From Cadophora sp. MPI-SDFR-AT-0126 (lineage: Eukaryota > Ascomycota > Leotiomycetes > Helotiales > Ploettnerulaceae), in assembly GCA_020747065.1 (NCBI GenBank), contig JAGMVK010000002.1, positions 2,852,001-2,916,000 of the forward strand: DNA of 64,000 nt, read 5' to 3'. This document shows positions 1-10,592 of the stretch, piece by piece. The translations under genes were made by a program, and so were the position numbers. A model generated the notes under the pieces. It was not told the origin of the DNA, ran no database searches, and saw nothing but the letters and a program-made list of their open reading frames with translations. The stretch's first letter is position 1. Every line of letters begins with the position of its first letter.

Positions 1-480
1 CTTGCAGTTCTTGATTATGGCATTAGCATTTGCCTTTCCCCATTCCAAGAACGGACTTTCGTGACGATAGCCTTTTCGGTGTACCGTGGAGTTGCACAGC
101 AGAACAGCTCCAGCGCTCACTGACTTTTCGAGGCTGAACTCAACTGATGCTTCGGCGGGTACGCCAACAGTCGATCCATCGGCGCCCACTGAAATGCTCG
201 GTTTATTACTGTGCACACCCTCAGATGTTACATCCTCCCAGGCGAATTCATCTGGGGTTGCTTTGATCAGGAGCTGTGTTAAGGGTTTGAAGCTTCCAGC
301 TGCAAGTGCAGCCTCGTCGGTGAGATCCACGATAGGTTGCCACTGACCACTGTTGTTGATGTATCCACAAGTTCCAGGTCGGACATTATGGGCATGCTCT
401 GGATGATAGAAAGCATGGCCCATTCGATGAATGGACATCAGGTCTGCATATGTCTCAGGAAGGCCCACATCGGGAGACAT
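1..480 (-). CDS. Gasdermin/RCD-1-like protein, N-terminal part (partial at window edge)
   Basis: An uninterrupted minus-strand frame of 160 codons runs from an ATG at 480 off the left edge, so the C-terminus is missing. Visible features: an N-terminal LPETYADLMSIHRMGHAF segment, a PGTCGYINNSGQW turn followed by IVDLTDEAAL, then alternating strand-like stretches (SISVGADG, SVEFSLEK, GAVLLC) and a PFLEWGKANANAIIKNC segment. This pattern resembles, from memory, the pore-forming half of fungal gasdermin-like proteins (RCD-1, HET-Q1). Those are small cytosolic proteins that form plasma-membrane pores after their short C-terminus is cut by a protease. The family call is inference; the strongest support is the divergent caspase-like NLR 446 bp away, because fungal gasdermin genes are known to pair with subtilisin-like or caspase-like protease genes. 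The frame is also open upstream of 480; another ATG lies at 610-612, but similarity appears to start near the one chosen. A cleavage site would lie outside the window. Confidence 0.6.
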   Translation of the reverse strand, partial: MSPDVGLPETYADLMSIHRMGHAFYHPEHAHNVRPGTCGYINNSGQWQPIVDLTDEAALAAGSFKPLTQLLIKATPDEFAWEDVTSEGVHSNKPSISVGADGSTVGVPAEASVEFSLEKSVSAGAVLLCNSTVHRKGYRHESPFLEWGKANANAIIKNCK

Positions 481-926
481 CTTGGAGAGCTCTTGCGATG
501 ATACCAGTTCTTTGGGGGAGGAACAGATCGTGCGGCCTGAACTTGCTTTTTGAGGCTGTGGTTCAGCTGGACACACCAGACCTCTTTGGGCGCGTAAAGT
601 ACCGCAAACCATATGGACTACTTGTGCGGAACGCCAATTTTGGCGGCGCTGGTACAATATGCGAGTGGTTTTTGCAAACGCTCAAACGTCAATCTGCCTC
701 CATATGTCTACGAATTTTCGCACGAAATCACAGAACAACTCGCGATCAACGAAACGATCTGCCTAATACTACTTTTGCTGCTCCAGACTCTCGATGCTAA
801 CGTATCGCTGCCTTCCGTAACCCGGAATACATGTGCAGGAGATAGATTAGGACAAGGTTGAGAATATTTCAGCTACTGTGAACAAGACAGGACCGTCTTT
901 GAAATGCCATTTTAGCTGCGTACGAG
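481..926. promoter_or_regulatory. Shared upstream region of the divergent gasdermin-like/NLR pair
   Basis: This 446 bp spacer separates the two start codons (480 on minus, 927 on plus). No TATA box or operator could be identified. A shared bidirectional promoter is inferred from geometry only; co-regulation of effector and protease-sensor would make sense. The minus-strand frame stays open through part of this spacer, so the gasdermin-like protein could be N-terminally longer. Confidence 0.4.
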
Positions 927-3900
927 ATGGCTGATCTGACTAGAATTGGACTTGCTCTCTTTGTGTGCGGTCTCGCTTTCTTGGCCAATAAATATGGTCT
1001 TCAATTTGCACAATTCAACCAGCGAAAGCTTCTCGCGAACTTAGCTGTTGAAGAGAGCGCTTCGAACACCGATCCTGCAGACGAAACTGCTGCGGGTGGA
1101 CATGGTCATGCAGTCATCAGCACGGAACGAGCTTACGACGAGGTTCATGTTCTGCTCTTGAGCTGGGAAGGCGGTGATAAGCGCTTTTACAAGGAGTTAG
1201 AGGGACTTGCGAGGGTGTTCCGAGACTACTACAACTACGGGGCAGGTGATTCCACCATTGAAGATTTCTTGATTCCAAGCGAGAACTCGAAGAATGTCCT
1301 CGATGAGAAGCTCTCGGAATTCCTCCGATATGAGGGGCCAAGGAAACTTCTCATTATCTATTACGGAGGACATGGGGCTTTGAATGTTGGAAGGCGCGCA
1401 GTCTGGAGGAAGTAAGTTGCTAAAATGAGGACTCTTGGACTCACAAAGCTAAATACTTGATAGATTCGAGAAAGATGGACCTGAAGTTCCCTGGCATGAT
1501 CTCCAGACCAAGTTGTTTGAACGGCTTTCTGACATTTTACTGCTCATTGACTGCTGTGCCGCTGCGGGTGCTGGTGTCGTATCTGGGGCGAAAGGTCTGG
1601 TTGAGGTCGAATTTGCAGGTGGCTTTGAGGCCCCGACTCCTGTCTGGGGCCCACACAGTTTCACAAGAAGCTTAGTCAACGAACTAGAGAAAGTCTATGA
1701 CTCTGGGACAACAGTGTACAGTTTGCACCATAATTTATGGAATACACTACAGCATTATCGCCCACAGCAAAGCGGGCGAGAGATCAGAGCCAAGCCCCAC
1801 CACGAGTGGCTTGCCCCATGGCCGACGCTCCAGTATCGCAGTATTTACTTGCAAAGCCTCCTTTCTACAGCTCCAATGCAACTTCAACAGGATGCCCTGA
1901 GCCAAACAACTTCTCTACAACGCGCCAGCAGTTTTGATATCGTCAAACTTCAAGCTGTATGACCCCATAAATAATGCAGATGGGGAGTACTAACTTCTTG
2001 TGCTCAGGAAATCAAGGAACTACATAAATGGCTTGAGCCGATTGACCAGTCTAGATTCCACAATTCTGCAACTGCGGCTCAAGAAAAAGGAACAGGTGAA
2101 TGGCTCATTCAACACCCTCAATTTAAGCGATGGATAAATGGTACTGATCGTTGCCTGGTCATCTATGGAAGAGGTATGCCTGCCAGCCTAGAATCCAATT
2201 GAAACTTTTGACACATGTTTTAGTTGGCTGTGGGAAAACAATTTTATGGTAGGGGTTGTGCTTCGACTTGTATTTCGATTCGCGAGGACTGATCAAAGCA
2301 GCGCGGCGATAGCCAACCACATGGAACGTTTATGTCGAACCCGAGACGTATCGAATCACCGTGATCTTACTGCCAGATTTTACTTTTCGTTCGAGAACTT
2401 TTCTCTCCAGCAGAACCTAGAAAATCTTCTGAAATCTATCATTCAACAGCTCAGCTTTGCTCCCGAGATATTCTCACGCTTGAAGGAACTTTACGAAGAG
2501 AATACAAAAGCCTGGCCGCCAAGCTCTCCTTCCGTGTCCAGATTGCAAGAGCTGCTATGCGCTGGCCTCAAATTGAGATGTTCGGAGGTGAAGGTTCCTC
2601 GAGAAGCTTATCTGATTATTGATGCCCTGGACGAAATCCCAAAAGGTATTCGGAGGACTGAAGTTATCAAATTCCTGAGGGATCTTGCAGCTTTACGCAT
2701 CCCATTTTTGCATGTTCTTGTAACCTCTAGACCGAAACTAGATATTCAAGCTCCCCTCTCAGCCGAAAACGATGCATGGGCTGTACTCAATGTGGATGTA
2801 GCTGCAATTTCAGCCGATATTGGCATCTTCGTCAACGCGGCCCTTGACACAGATTTCGTACCCCCGCTATCGGACGACACAAAGAGAAATGTTAGGAAAC
2901 GGCTCACGAAGGACCAGCACGGAATGTAAGGGGTCGGAATTTCTTCTATAGACGGGACTGACAGTTTGACATAGGTTTCGCTGGGCAAAGTTGCAAATGG
3001 AGTCCCTCAAGAGGCTAGAGCCGGCTAGTTCGGAGTCGATGGAAATAACACTTGCAACTTTACCACCAGATCTCAACTCTTCGTATCTGCAAATACTAGA
3101 AGGGATCAATGCGAATTTTCAACGGCAAGCACAGCTTGTGTTGGTCTGGTTGTGCTTAGCGTCACGGCCACTTTACATCGAGGAGGTCGTCGAAATTAGT
3201 GCAACGGATCCTAGCGGAAAGCCCGGATTCCAAGAGGCACGTCGGTTTGAGCAGCAGGAATATGTGGAGCAAATCTTGAAAGATCTGATAGTTATCGATC
3301 CTCCTCTTGACAGACTACATCCTTCCCAGCGTAGGAATATCGTTCGATTAGGACATTTCTCTGTCAGGGAGTACTTGACCGGAACAGACATACTGAAGAG
3401 CGCGGCCGCGATATTCAGCGTTTCCCCAATGGCGGACAAACTTGTCGCCCAGTCATGTTTGGTCTATCTCTTTCATAACAATTCCAACGACAAGAGCGAA
3501 AAGGCGTATTGCTTGCGAGAGTACGCTTGGAACCAATGGGCCTGGCACTCTGTTTTCATGAGTGTCTCCAATCGATCGGAAAAGGCTATGGAGCTTTTCG
3601 ATTCATGTGTTTATGAGAAAGATCCTTCAGAAGGCTTTGCAAGTCTTCGAGACCTTGGCCTGATTGATTGGGTCGATCCAGATTCTGCAACTGAGAATTC
3701 ACTTTTGCAGTCTGCTCTCCGAAATCCCTGGTCCTACCGGGATTTTCGACTACATTTTGCTTTTCCGCTGAACGCCTTCGAATACAAGCCACTTCAAAGT
3801 CCCTCTGACATCCGAGTGGTGAGAATACTGCCTTCGGAATATGATTCGCCAGAAATCAGGTGCCAGATGGTCCATACCTCGTTGGAAGACAAACCAAAAT

Positions 3901-5718
3901 ATGATGCCATCTCTTACACGTGGCGGCACTATGGGCGCGAGAGAAATTCTTACATACGCCTGGGTGGACAACCTTTTAGTGTAAGGGGGAAGATTGCCAG
4001 CATACTCCGCACTTTAAGAAGTACTAATAGCAGCACACCCATTGATGTCTGGATTGATGGCTTGTGTATAAACATGCCGGATTTGCCAGAGAGAAGCTCA
4101 CAGGTGGCTTTAATGGCACGAATTTACCGCCAAGCTCGGGAAGTAGCCGTGATTCTTGAAGACGAAGGTGTGGATGTGGCAGCGTTCCACATATTAGGAG
4201 AGTTGTCTGCTCTGCTGGATAATGATGATGTATCTGAGCCTGACTTACAACGCCTTGGAAAAGTCGTCGCTAGATATGATAGTCGAACCGCTTGGAACAT
4301 CATTTTGTCCCTCTTCTCACAACCGTGGTGGCGGCGGATGTGGCCTATTCAAGAAATTGTTCTCGCTTCGAAAGCTACGATAATCTATGGGAAGATCCGA
4401 GTCGGTTTCGATGAGATACAAAAGGTCATGGTTAAAGATGCAAAAGCAAACCGGTACCTCCGGCAAGTGTATACGGACCGAGAGGTCAATCCCACGGCTG
4501 CCTTTTCGTGCTCAGATGTAGTTTGGGCTGGAGCACGAGCACTTGGAGAACTGAGAATGACGATGCAAAGAGACGGAAGGCTTGAGCTTCCTCACCTCCT
4601 GTATGCCTCGCGTTTCAGCGGAGTTTCGTTTACGCCAGATCGAATCTTCTCCATATATCCGCTGTCTTTGATAGGTCTTGATCCGGAAGCCATAGCGCCT
4701 GGCATGAGCGTTGACTACAGCTTGAGTCCCGAGATGGTGTTCACCAGTTGTTCAGCATATCTGCTGAATCAATACTGCAACCTAGACCAGTTCTCCTATA
4801 TTGAGCGTCGCTGTGGGAATCAAGTTTATGAATTGCCGAGTTGGGCCTCAACATTCATGTCCTCCGGAGATAACCAAATATCAGATCACGGTGATGATGA
4901 TGTACCTGTCCGCAATAGCACTTACCTAACCCTACCACGTCGCCTAACTCCTCGACCACTCGTGAAAGGAAAATTTCAGCCTCTAGAGGGCGAAGATTTA
5001 TATTTGGCTTGCGGGACTGCAACAAAGGCAAATATTTTCTTTCCTTTTGATGACCACAGTCTGGTGATCAGAAAGGGAATTGTAGTGGACCAAGTGTCCG
5101 ATGTCCGGGACTTCTACCCCTACGATAGGGTCCACCGCAGTGTTATGTGGAGGAATCAGATGCTCACACGGGCCTTGGATTTCTACATCAGCAATTTCAA
5201 GACCATCATCCCAGAAATCTTTTGGAGGACTATTGTAGCCGATCAATGGGAGCTAGGGTCACGATCCTCCCTGAACTGTTGGCCATCCTGGGATCTGAAT
5301 GTGAGGTATGGTATGTTGTCACTCCCAGAATACACCGTACCAAGTGGGTTTGAATATGCTCAAAGCCGCTGCATCTTCAAAACAGACAGTACCCGCCTCG
5401 GCCTTGGGCCCCCAAACATGCGTGCAGATGACTACATCGTGGTTCTTCCCGGAGGAAAAGTTCCCTTCGTGTTTAGGAGAGTATACGAAGGGGAATACAT
5501 ATCGCCAAGACTTGACTTCTTAACTGTTACGACCACAAGGCTGCCAGAAGGATCGAAACTGCGCCTGATAGGTGAATGGTAAGTTTTGGCTCCGTCACAT
5601 TCATGAATATGCAAAGGCTGACCGATCTGATAGCTATGTACATGGCATCATGGATGGAGAAATCATGAAGGCTGCGGAAGCTGGCGAGTATGAATTTCAG
5701 GATGTGAGAATTGTTTGA
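927..5718 (+). CDS. NLR-like protein: membrane segment + caspase-like + NACHT + HET domain
   Basis: Exons 927-1411, 1464-1956, 2008-2173, 2224-2248, 2299-2925, 2975-5578 and 5634-5718 give 1494 residues. Order: hydrophobic segment (residues about 5-28); caspase-like domain (about 70-200) with LLIIYYGGHG holding His149 and LLLIDCCAAAG holding Cys192; linker motif GTGEWLI..P.FKRW typical of fungal NLRs; NACHT with P-loop GCGKTIL (383-389), Walker B LIIDALDE (about 495-502) and LVTSRP; a helical region ending GHFSVREYL; then a HET domain (about 905-1070) with YDAISYTW and WIDGLCIN; and a HET-type C-terminal exon (YVHGIMDGE). In fungi such proteins sense non-self and trigger cell death. Here the protease domain would be the effector and the divergent gasdermin-like protein its likely substrate (inference). 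Exon 4 is only 25 nt and carries the Walker A motif. No ankyrin, WD40 or TPR repeats are visible; HET sits where repeats usually are. The intron at 1957-2007 has a TACTAAC branch site. The caspase-like and NACHT calls are firm; membrane anchoring is less so. Confidence 0.88.
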
Positions 5719-6659
5719 TTACAGTATCTCTCCGGCTAGGGTTGAATTTTTGGTTCTAAAATTTGTCTTCGCCACTGTCTGTGCTCTTCTAAGAATCAAC
5801 CAACATAGCGGAATCCGCAGAACTTTTTTCGGGAAGCGTTGATTTATCCATTCCCAGGATGAGTAAAGGATCCCATTTCATAGAATCAGAGTTTTTGCAC
5901 ATGCGAAACGCTTTCAAATTCTGCTGAAGTCGGCTCTTCCTGCCAGTTGCCACGCTACATCTCACCGGTGGTATTTACCACCATCCTTCACCAGTGACAC
6001 CGGAATGCGACACTGAAGATAAGCTGCAGTTTAGAATTAAGATGGAGGAAGCATATCCTCAACGCTATTGGTCCTCTCCATACACCGTACCTACGAGCCA
6101 TCGCCCTCACAGAGACCGTCAAGATTCTGTATCGATATGCTCCAGAGATTCACCTTCGGCACGATCAATCAACATTAGGGCCATCAGAGCTATCCCGGAC
6201 GATAAGCCCTCAGTTGGAGAATATTGAGTTTCAGGCCTTCGAAGAGGTAATCACAGACTTCAGTCAACTGTTCAGAATCATGAACCAGGCAACTATTGCT
6301 AAGGGAATATCGAGTACAGATTCGTCCATTCAAATGCGACTCTTTGCGCGAGACTTCTTCGCATGTCGACAGTCCTTTACAACCGCGGCCTACGTTACTT
6401 CATGTTCCTGGTCTTGTCTAATCATCAACCAGAGGCGTTTTTACTGCGGATGTCAGCCTGTGGCAAGATTCGCGAAATCACATTGATGCTGTCAGCGTTC
6501 CAATCGGACTCGCAACTCGCTTAATCAAGCCGTAAACAACGCTAGTACTTTGGCCCGCACTTCTTCCTGTCTTCTCTACCTCTGGCCACAATCGATCTAC
6601 AAGACGCATCGACTGGATCTTCCCTCCCCAGCGGCAGAACGCGCCATCGAACTTACAAC
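5719..6659 (+). pseudogene. Gene-free spacer with a probable decayed ORF at about 5994-6486
   Basis: A frame without an upstream ATG runs from about 6069 to a stop at 6484-6486. It reads like real protein: PYLRAIALTETVKILYRYAP, later EEVITDFSQLFRIMNQATI, then IQMRLFARDFFACRQSF. Just upstream, a different frame (5994-6070) reads KLQFRIKMEEAYPQRYW and would join it only by a frameshift, as no good GT..AG pair lies between them. I do not recognise the family. A relic of a conserved fungal gene is the simplest reading; a multi-exon gene with unseen introns is possible. The rest up to 6659 shows nothing. Confidence 0.35.
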
Positions 6660-8205
6660 ATGGCGACTCGAGCTCTCGCCCCTCCCGATGACCACCTTGA
6701 CAAACGGATGGCAAACTTGGTCCTCCGCGGCTCCGTACTCGCCTTCACCTCAGCTTCTCCCGCCCACGAAGAACATGAGATGGTGCTTATCGAAAGGACA
6801 ACTCTCAATGGACCAGAGACGCCTATTCGTAACGCCACATTGAAGAACTGCACGTTCAACAACGTCACAGTCTACAATAGTAGTCTGGATGCCTGTGTAA
6901 TTACCGGCTCCTTCTCCATCCTGACCGGATGTTCAATCACCGGATCAGTATGTAATTTCGCCATGTGACTAATTGCTCAATAACTAAGTCAGTATTGGAC
7001 AACGCTAAGCTCCACGACTCCTCCGTATTCAAAAATACCAATGTTTTCACGTCCAACCTCGTTAATTGTTCGACTCGGACCTCGACCTTCATTGGATGCA
7101 AGCTTGAAAGTGTAGTGGCTAAACGATGCTATATGCAAGATGGAACGATGATCCAATGTGGGGTTGAGAACTCGAATATCGTGGGCGTTGAGGGACATTG
7201 TGCCGTACAGGAGAGTCAGTTCAATGTCTGCGATTTACAGAACGCGAAGTGTGCAAACTCGGAGCTTCACCAGTGTAGCGGCCTGTCCCAGACAGTAAGT
7301 TCATTTCGCTCATTCATGATGTCATGTTTTGAGAAGCCTCTTAGGGGCGTGTTTCTAAAAATCCTATATACTGTGGTTTACTTTCTTACGCTGATACCGC
7401 ATCTTTTTCAGGCCATGAGTGCCTGCCAGGTCACGTTCTCCCCACTTGCCCTCCGCCGCTTCCCGCCCGAGCTTCGCAGCCTTATATTCGAGAATATTAT
7501 TGAGTGGACCGGAAAGACTCCAGACCTTATCAAGGCCCTCCGTGGAGATGAGGAGTTGTACTGCGAGTCCCTAGATGTATTGTGCAAAGTCTCCACATTC
7601 GGTATTAGCTGTCGGAACATACAAAACGTCGCTTCAATGCCAGCACACGCAATGGAGAATGTTCGGCGATTAGAGATCCAGTGAGTCTGACATCTCTTAG
7701 GTCAATCGTGCAAAGGCTTGTCTTCTGTGAGCGCAATTTGATCACAGGTCTCAGAGCAACTTACACGAGAAATACCTTAGCTTTGAACATGGTACTAATC
7801 GTTTAACAGCGCTTCCTTGTTCAATCACATTCCAACATTCCGTTTGGAAGTATCAAAATTGACCGAAGTCCGCCTGTACACAAATGGATACCCCGGAGAC
7901 GGAGAAGGACTTTTGCACATCGCGAAGTGGACAGCAAAAGCAGATCATATACACAAGCTGGTGTTCGAGCTGTGTCCCTCCCTTTGGGTGAATTCGGGGC
8001 GATTCGTGCCTGAGATGGATAGGATCGTCCCCCTGGTCAATGTTGTATTGGGTGTCCAAGGATTTCTGGAGGTATGTTCGAGGGTGACTTCAACTATCGA
8101 GTTCCACTAACTTCGAAATTTCAGACCGTTAAAACTTCACAATCTGCTTTTGTGTGGTTTTGGGAGGCTCCAAAAGGTTCTGTCTTGAAAGCAATCATCG
8201 ATTAA
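6660..8205 (+). CDS. Beta-helical repeat protein with an F-box-like segment
   Basis: Exons 6660-6947, 6989-7294, 7412-7680, 7810-8071 and 8125-8205 give 401 residues. Residues about 55-190 consist of short repeats alternating Asn/Cys/Ser with a hydrophobic residue (LKNCTFNNVTVYNSSL, SILTGCSITGS, NCSTRTSTFIGC), the pattern of a pentapeptide-like or parallel beta-helix solenoid. From residue 199 the style changes: RRFPPELRSLIFENIIEW (about 213-230) resembles the F-box-like L-P-x-E-L-R-x-x-I-F start found in many fungal proteins of unknown role, and the rest resembles their C-terminal halves (LRLEI, TEVRLYTN). The intron at 7295-7411 is 117 nt, in frame and stop-free, so it could be retained and translated. 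The first intron (6948-6988) is only 41 nt but is needed to keep the frame. The last two introns have good CTAAT/CTAAC branch sites. Function unknown; a substrate adaptor is one possibility. Two adjacent genes read as one is an alternative. Confidence 0.65.
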
Positions 8206-8768
8206 GCTGCATTGTAATGCATGAGACGAGCCTTGTTTCCGGGAATTGAGATTTGAGGCTTCCCGGACATGATTTATAGCTGCTAGGAGAGTCATGTTGT
8301 TCCGTCTATCTGCAGCAGTAGCTGAGGATTCGGGTGGAGGCCAAACTGGCATACCCGGTTCTATTTGAGTGTGCTCTAGGGAGAATGCAGAGATGATTCT
8401 AGACAAGGTATCATAGAACAGCAGGCCACCTCAGAAAGAAATGAGGCAACTAGATTGACATGATCCTGTATGAGTGAAGAATGGCTGATGCCGTTGCAGA
8501 AGCAACAACAAGTATGTGAACTCAAAGTCAAGATATTGTCACATGAGCACGGGTCCTTCGAGGCGAATCTGCCCGCGCTAAATTCCCAGCCACATCTGCA
8601 GCCCCCAGCCTCCTTCTCACAATCGACGCGTCTCCAATGAATCTTTGGCTACGATGGATTCACATTCTGGGTCTCGTCACTGCCACGTTCCAAGGTTTCT
8701 ATACTAGCAGTAATATATTACTGCATCGTAGGTTGGTACATTTCCTTTTGAATTAACCACCAAGCAGA
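8206..8768. other. Intergenic spacer
   Basis: The 563 bp between the F-box-like gene and the GIY-YIG gene. Only chance short frames on either strand; no recognisable domain, RNA gene or repeat. It should include the 3' UTR of the first gene and the promoter of the second. Confidence 0.6.
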
Positions 8769-10022
8769 ATGGCAAATTACATCCCCCATACGCCCGAGTC
8801 TTTGCTCCAAAGATCAGACTCCAAGAACCCGGACGGACATTGTCGAGGTCTCACTACAAGTGGAACACCATGCCGACGAGCAATTGGGAAATCACCACAG
8901 TCCTCTCCGAGCCCAAGTCCACGAAGAAAGTCGAGTCCTGGGAGACCCGCAAGTCCAGATGCGTACTGCTGGCAGCACAAGAACCAAGCCGTTGCTCATC
9001 CTGGGGCTTCACCGCAAGGAATACAATCTGCTACCATACGGGAACGAACAAGCGTCGATACACTGATTGATAGGTTGGGATTATTGGAAGCAGAGGAACG
9101 GAAGCAAGAGAAACGTCGAAAACCGGTCCCGAGACCTGGGCATGAGAAGCCGAAGATTGAAGGTTCGCGACCCGAAAGACCTAGACCACGACCCCAACCT
9201 GCCAGTAATTTGGGTCTATTCTGCTGTATAGGAATTGCAGAGGATGCTAAACGGGCACCCCGACCTGCGAGCCACAAGACTGGAAGACGGACGACAGTGT
9301 CGATACCGCCAAAGGTTGTGAAAGCCTCCTCGAGCCTACACCCTACAAGCCACCGACCTTCGATACATCGCGATCCCTCCTCACGAACTGGAGAATTTCT
9401 CTCTCTGATACCAAAATCTGCGTCTCCACAAATCACAGCTCAGCTTCTAGCAGAGCTGGCAAAGCCAGTCTCGGAGCAGGATGCTGAAGGATACATTTAT
9501 ATGTTTTGGTTGACGCCAGAATCACTTCCTGCTGCACCGCCTTCAGAAACGGCGTCTAGTCTTCTTGCACCGCCATCTCGACCTATACCTGGACAGCGCA
9601 GAACGTCAGATGTCCTCAATACTTTCTCATCACCACTTCCTCATTCCACGAACAAGAAAACTATACTTCTGAAGATCGGTCGAGCTCAAAATGTGTACCG
9701 ACGTCTGAATCAATGGACCAAGCAATGCGGCTACAACCTCTCTCTTATTCGATATTATCCATATCAAGCGACAACGCTTTCCGACACAAACGTGAACCAG
9801 ATACCGAGAACACCCAGGAAAGTCCCAAATGCACATAAAGTGGAAAGATTGATACATATCGAGTTGAATGCGCAGAGAGTACTCGGAGACGGGAAGTGTA
9901 AGGCTTGTGGAAGGGAACATAGAGAATGGTTTGAGGTAGATGCCAGTCGGGATGGGGTCAAAAGCGTCGATGAGGTTATCAGACGGTGGGTAGAATGGGG
10001 AGAGCGGGATGCTGGAAGGTAG
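8769..10022 (+). CDS. GIY-YIG-type (T5orf172/DUF1766, Mug113-like) protein
   Basis: Single-exon gene, 417 residues. The N-terminus carries a Cys-rich motif CRGLTTSGTPCRR (about 24-36) followed by DAYCWQHKN, a small zinc-binding-like element common in this family. Residues 45-235 are basic, Ser/Pro-rich and probably disordered. The conserved domain lies at about 238-400: EGYIYMFWLTPE, then LKIGRAQNVYRRLNQW (the 'K-I-G-R' block), VERLIHIELNAQRV and CKACGREHREWFEVD. This is the T5orf172 branch of the GIY-YIG nuclease superfamily, found in phage proteins and in fungal meiotically upregulated Mug113-like proteins. The domain can act as an endonuclease, but the substrate of the fungal proteins is not established. 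The ATG at 8769 precedes the Cys motif directly. No intron is needed. Confidence 0.85.
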   Translation: MANYIPHTPESLLQRSDSKNPDGHCRGLTTSGTPCRRAIGKSPQSSPSPSPRRKSSPGRPASPDAYCWQHKNQAVAHPGASPQGIQSATIRERTSVDTLIDRLGLLEAEERKQEKRRKPVPRPGHEKPKIEGSRPERPRPRPQPASNLGLFCCIGIAEDAKRAPRPASHKTGRRTTVSIPPKVVKASSSLHPTSHRPSIHRDPSSRTGEFLSLIPKSASPQITAQLLAELAKPVSEQDAEGYIYMFWLTPESLPAAPPSETASSLLAPPSRPIPGQRRTSDVLNTFSSPLPHSTNKKTILLKIGRAQNVYRRLNQWTKQCGYNLSLIRYYPYQATTLSDTNVNQIPRTPRKVPNAHKVERLIHIELNAQRVLGDGKCKACGREHREWFEVDASRDGVKSVDEVIRRWVEWGERDAGR

Positions 10023-10592
10023 TTCAACGAATTAATGACGCATGATTTTATGATCTATTTTTGACCTCAGAGGATTTTTCAAGTGAGGACTATGGTACCG
10101 GCATTCTGTGCATTTGAACCCCTTTATTAGTTTCTTGTCTTGGCTTCCACACTTCTGTTTCTTCATTGCGGTCTTGTCACGTCTTGGGATCCTGCTTGAA
10201 ATGCTTCCTCGATGCCTATTCAGCATCTCGCTCCAGCTTTGTGTTTCCAAAGCCACACAGCTAGTAGGACTGCCCTTGATCTCGAGTTTAGTGGTTCGGC
10301 GGCCATGTCAAGTATATGCTTACTCTTTCTTTTCTATGCCAAAGGTCCGAAGGTTTGGGGCGTACAAGTGTACATCGCTAAGGAGATGCAGATCATGCCA
10401 ACCCACACTTGACATCGAACCTTCCCTGCACATGTTCATTGGTATGCAATCATCTTGACTTGCCTACAGCTATCTCCAGCAGGGGATGGCAATTTTCTTA
10501 ATATAGACGGATCTGGCTCAAAAAGACATATTGCATTCAAGCGTACATTATTTACAAAACCTAACCTAAAAGTCCCAGTCTTTCACTCTCCC
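10023..10592. other. Intergenic spacer between convergent genes
   Basis: 570 bp between the stop of the GIY-YIG gene (plus) and the stop of the monooxygenase gene (minus). Both 3' UTRs must lie here. No coding signal, RNA gene or repeat is visible. Confidence 0.6.

Noticed and set aside
2249..2298. Apparent frameshift after the NACHT P-loop
   Set aside because: A 50-nt GT..AG intron here restores the frame and gives the standard GCGKTIL-C-S-A-A-I-A-N-H-M sequence.
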